From Lachnospiraceae bacterium (GTDB taxonomy: Bacteria > Bacillota_A > Clostridia > Lachnospirales > Lachnospiraceae), in contig JAGCAV010000153.1 of the NCBI GenBank assembly GCA_017652545.1, positions 1 through 8,523 of the forward strand: DNA of 8,523 bases, in the 5' to 3' direction. The position numbers and the translations under genes were made by a program. Positions 6,887 through 8,523 of this stretch are shown piece after piece. The notes below the pieces were generated by a model that saw nothing but the letters and a program-made list of their open reading frames with translations, was not told where the DNA came from and ran no database searches. Within the stretch, counting starts at the first letter, position 1, and the number at the start of each line of letters is the position of its first letter.

Positions 6887-8110
6887 TTGAAAGATCTGAA
6901 ATACCTTCTGGAATTTGAGAACCTGCTGGAGGACGCTGACAACGCCCTGGTGAGGCAGGCACAGGAAGCCGGGCAGTATGCCATCGGCTATACCTGCTAT
7001 CATATGCCGGAGGTTCTGCTGAATGTGGATAACTGCTTCTCGACCCGGATCCGGGCACCCAGAAGCACATCCATCGACATCGCGACCTACTATATGTCCA
7101 ACTACACCTGCGAGTATGCGCGCTCGCTGCTGGAGCGGGCCATTGAGGGAGGGTATGAGTTCCTTGATGCCATAGCGGGTGTTGATGCATGTTCCGCGAT
7201 GAACCGCTGCTATGAGCACATGGAGATCTTAAAGTGCAACAGCAAACCGCACTTTTTTGTTACCCACACGGATGTACCCTATAAAATAGAAACATATACG
7301 GTGGACCAGGTTGTGACGCAGATGCGGCACCGCCTTCTGGATGTCATGCATGAAAAGCTCGGAACGGACGTTTCAGACGAGGCGCTGCGCGCCGCGGTGG
7401 AAGAACACAATGAGCTGTGTGAGATCATGACGCAGATCGGCGATCTTCGCAAGCAGGAAAACCCGCCGGTCACCGGTTATGAGTATCATGTGCTTTGCCT
7501 GGTCTCGTACTGCTGCCCGACGGCGCTGATCCTGCCGAAGCTGAGGGAAACGCTGGAAGAGATCAGAAACAGAAAACCTGATGAAAAACCAAAATTCCGT
7601 GCAAGGGTCGTGGTGGCCGGTTCCGAGATCGATGACCTCGACTTTTCCAGACTGCTGGAGGAGGCAGGGGCACTGATCGTGGCAGACCGCTACTGTTACG
7701 GGTCATTCCCGGGACGTGAGAGGATCGAACTGAAGGAAGGGGAGGACATTCTGCGGCAGATCTGCCTCCATTATATGCAGACCTCGGAATGTGCCCGCTA
7801 CATGTCTCAGGAGAAGATCAGCCAGCGGCGGGAGACGATCGACCGTCTGGCCAGAGATTTCCATGCGGAAGGCATCATCTTTGAACAGATGAAGTACTGC
7901 GACTTCTGGGCTTTCGAGCGTCCCCTGGCCAGTCATATCCTGGAAGATGAGTACGGATGGCCGGTCCTTTCCATCGACCGCTCGTACAACGTTCGCGGAT
8001 CCGGACAGCTGCGCACCCGGTTCCAGGCCTTTGTGGAGGCGCTGGAGATCAAGAGGATTCAAAAAAGCAGAAATGCTGGAGAAGCAGGAAGGACGGAGGT
8101 GGCCCGATGA
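6887..8110 (+). CDS. 2-hydroxyacyl-CoA dehydratase family protein, HgdB/BcrC-like subunit (copy 2)
   Basis: This 407-aa paralogue aligns with the protein at 4646-5839 without a single gap over 397 residues; I count about 201 identities by hand, roughly 51%. It has the same family motifs: GYTCYHMPEVLL (34-45), SNYTCEYAR with Cys75, VDACSAMNR with Cys102 and QMKYCDFW with Cys338. These three cysteines are the likely Fe-S half-cluster ligands; Cys37, Cys270 and Cys302 are also conserved between the copies. The last 10 residues extend beyond copy 1 and are polar. Translation starts at TTG (6887) behind a near-perfect AAAGGAGG, and the N-terminus (read as MKDLKYLLEFENLL) matches copy 1. The stop overlaps the next gene's ATG as ATGA, so it is translationally coupled to the following HgdA-like subunit. 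Its substrate and electron donor are unknown; being co-operonic with a CooC-like ATPase is the notable context. Confidence 0.9.
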   Translation: MKDLKYLLEFENLLEDADNALVRQAQEAGQYAIGYTCYHMPEVLLNVDNCFSTRIRAPRSTSIDIATYYMSNYTCEYARSLLERAIEGGYEFLDAIAGVDACSAMNRCYEHMEILKCNSKPHFFVTHTDVPYKIETYTVDQVVTQMRHRLLDVMHEKLGTDVSDEALRAAVEEHNELCEIMTQIGDLRKQENPPVTGYEYHVLCLVSYCCPTALILPKLRETLEEIRNRKPDEKPKFRARVVVAGSEIDDLDFSRLLEEAGALIVADRYCYGSFPGRERIELKEGEDILRQICLHYMQTSECARYMSQEKISQRRETIDRLARDFHAEGIIFEQMKYCDFWAFERPLASHILEDEYGWPVLSIDRSYNVRGSGQLRTRFQAFVEALEIKRIQKSRNAGEAGRTEVAR

Positions 8111-8523
8111 CGAAAAAAGTGAAATATCCGGATCCGGCGTTTTTCCGCTGCAAAGATCAGATCGACTGGAAAAAGCAGGCGGAGAACATAAAGGAGATCG
8201 GAGGGATCGTCGGCGAACTGCTGAAAGAGACGGACTGGAAGGATGTGGGCAACGCCCTGAAGGGCAATATCAAAGCCTTTAAAAAGCGCGCCTCTTACGA
8301 AGCGGATCTTTTGAAACAGATGTCTCCGGAAGAGATCAGGGACCTGGTCCTGAACGGTGAGAAACAGCTGGGCAAGCTGTACAGATCCGGAAAGATGGCC
8401 ACGGTCCGCAGGGAATGGCGGGGCTTAAAGGATACCGGCGTCGATTTTTATGAATGGCTGCGGATGTGGGGCATGCTGCTGACGACCTTCAGCAAGGACC
8501 TGATCCCGGCAATGGGCGGCGCA
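8107..8523 (+). CDS. Long HgdA/BcrB-like dehydratase-family subunit, copy 2 (N-terminal 139 aa only)
   Basis: This gene starts in an ATGA overlap with copy 2 of the HgdB-like gene, with GGAGG 7 nt before the ATG, and runs off the right edge. Only 139 residues are visible, and they lie entirely within the N-terminal extension seen in the 574-aa protein on the other strand. The shared block is LGKLYRSGKMATVRREWRGL (88-107), matching LGKLYVGDTGLYKHREWRGV (59-78) there, followed by an aromatic-rich segment. About 29 more residues precede this block than in copy 1, including a charged, probably helical stretch (about 20-85). No cluster cysteines are expected in this part; the one seen, Cys15, is not in a family motif. 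Assignment rests on homology to the neighbour and on the same beta-alpha gene order; the catalytic core lies outside the window. Confidence 0.8.
   Translation, partial: MTKKVKYPDPAFFRCKDQIDWKKQAENIKEIGGIVGELLKETDWKDVGNALKGNIKAFKKRASYEADLLKQMSPEEIRDLVLNGEKQLGKLYRSGKMATVRREWRGLKDTGVDFYEWLRMWGMLLTTFSKDLIPAMGGA

Noticed and set aside
8062..8110. A6-G run near the 3' end of HgdB-like copy 2 as a possible programmed frameshift site
   Set aside because: The zero frame ends in a normal ATGA overlap with a strong ribosome binding site for the next gene, so no frameshift is needed, and the paralogue has no such run.
1..8523. CRISPR arrays, tRNA or rRNA genes, insertion sequences, transposases, phage genes
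   Set aside because: No direct repeat array, cloverleaf-type sequence, terminal inverted repeats or mobile-element protein was seen in reading both strands.

Overview
The window reads as chromosome of an anaerobic Firmicute of the class Clostridia. Evidence: moderate GC content by eye, strong AGGAGG-type ribosome binding sites, oxygen-sensitive 2-hydroxyacyl-CoA dehydratase/benzoyl-CoA reductase-type proteins, and a CooC-type ATPase. The exact genus cannot be read from the sequence.

Layout. Positions 1-2486 (minus strand) hold a two-gene housekeeping unit: an M32 metallocarboxypeptidase (990-2486) followed by a YegV-like PfkB sugar kinase, which runs off the left edge (1-956). Positions 2487-2686 are non-coding, with a possible promoter, an operator-like dyad and a perfect 12-bp hairpin. 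Positions 2687-5839 (minus strand) form a tight three-gene operon: a HgdB/BcrC-like subunit (397 aa), a long HgdA/BcrB-like subunit (574 aa, ATGA overlap) and a 65-aa single-pass membrane protein. Positions 5840-6073 are an AT-rich divergent promoter region. Positions 6074-8523 (plus strand) form a second operon: a CooC-family P-loop ATPase, a second HgdB/BcrC-like subunit (TTG start, about 51% identical and gap-free to the first by hand count) and the start of a second long HgdA/BcrB-like subunit, again with an ATGA overlap, cut by the right edge.

How the genes may work together. The centre is a divergent locus with two paralogous pairs of dehydratase-family subunits, each gene order beta then alpha, plus one CooC/NifH-superfamily ATPase. 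Known members of this family receive electrons from an ASKHA-type activator (HgdC/FldI/BcrAD type). No such gene is present in the window; the ATPase in that position is a deviant-Walker-A protein with the CooC CxC motif. The subunits keep a three-cysteine pattern expected to bind an Fe-S half-cluster, and the alpha subunits carry an unusual N-terminal extension of roughly 200 residues. This may be a little-described reductase/dehydratase system that uses a CooC-like ATPase for electron delivery or metal-cluster maturation. The substrate is unknown, and the functional proposal is inference.
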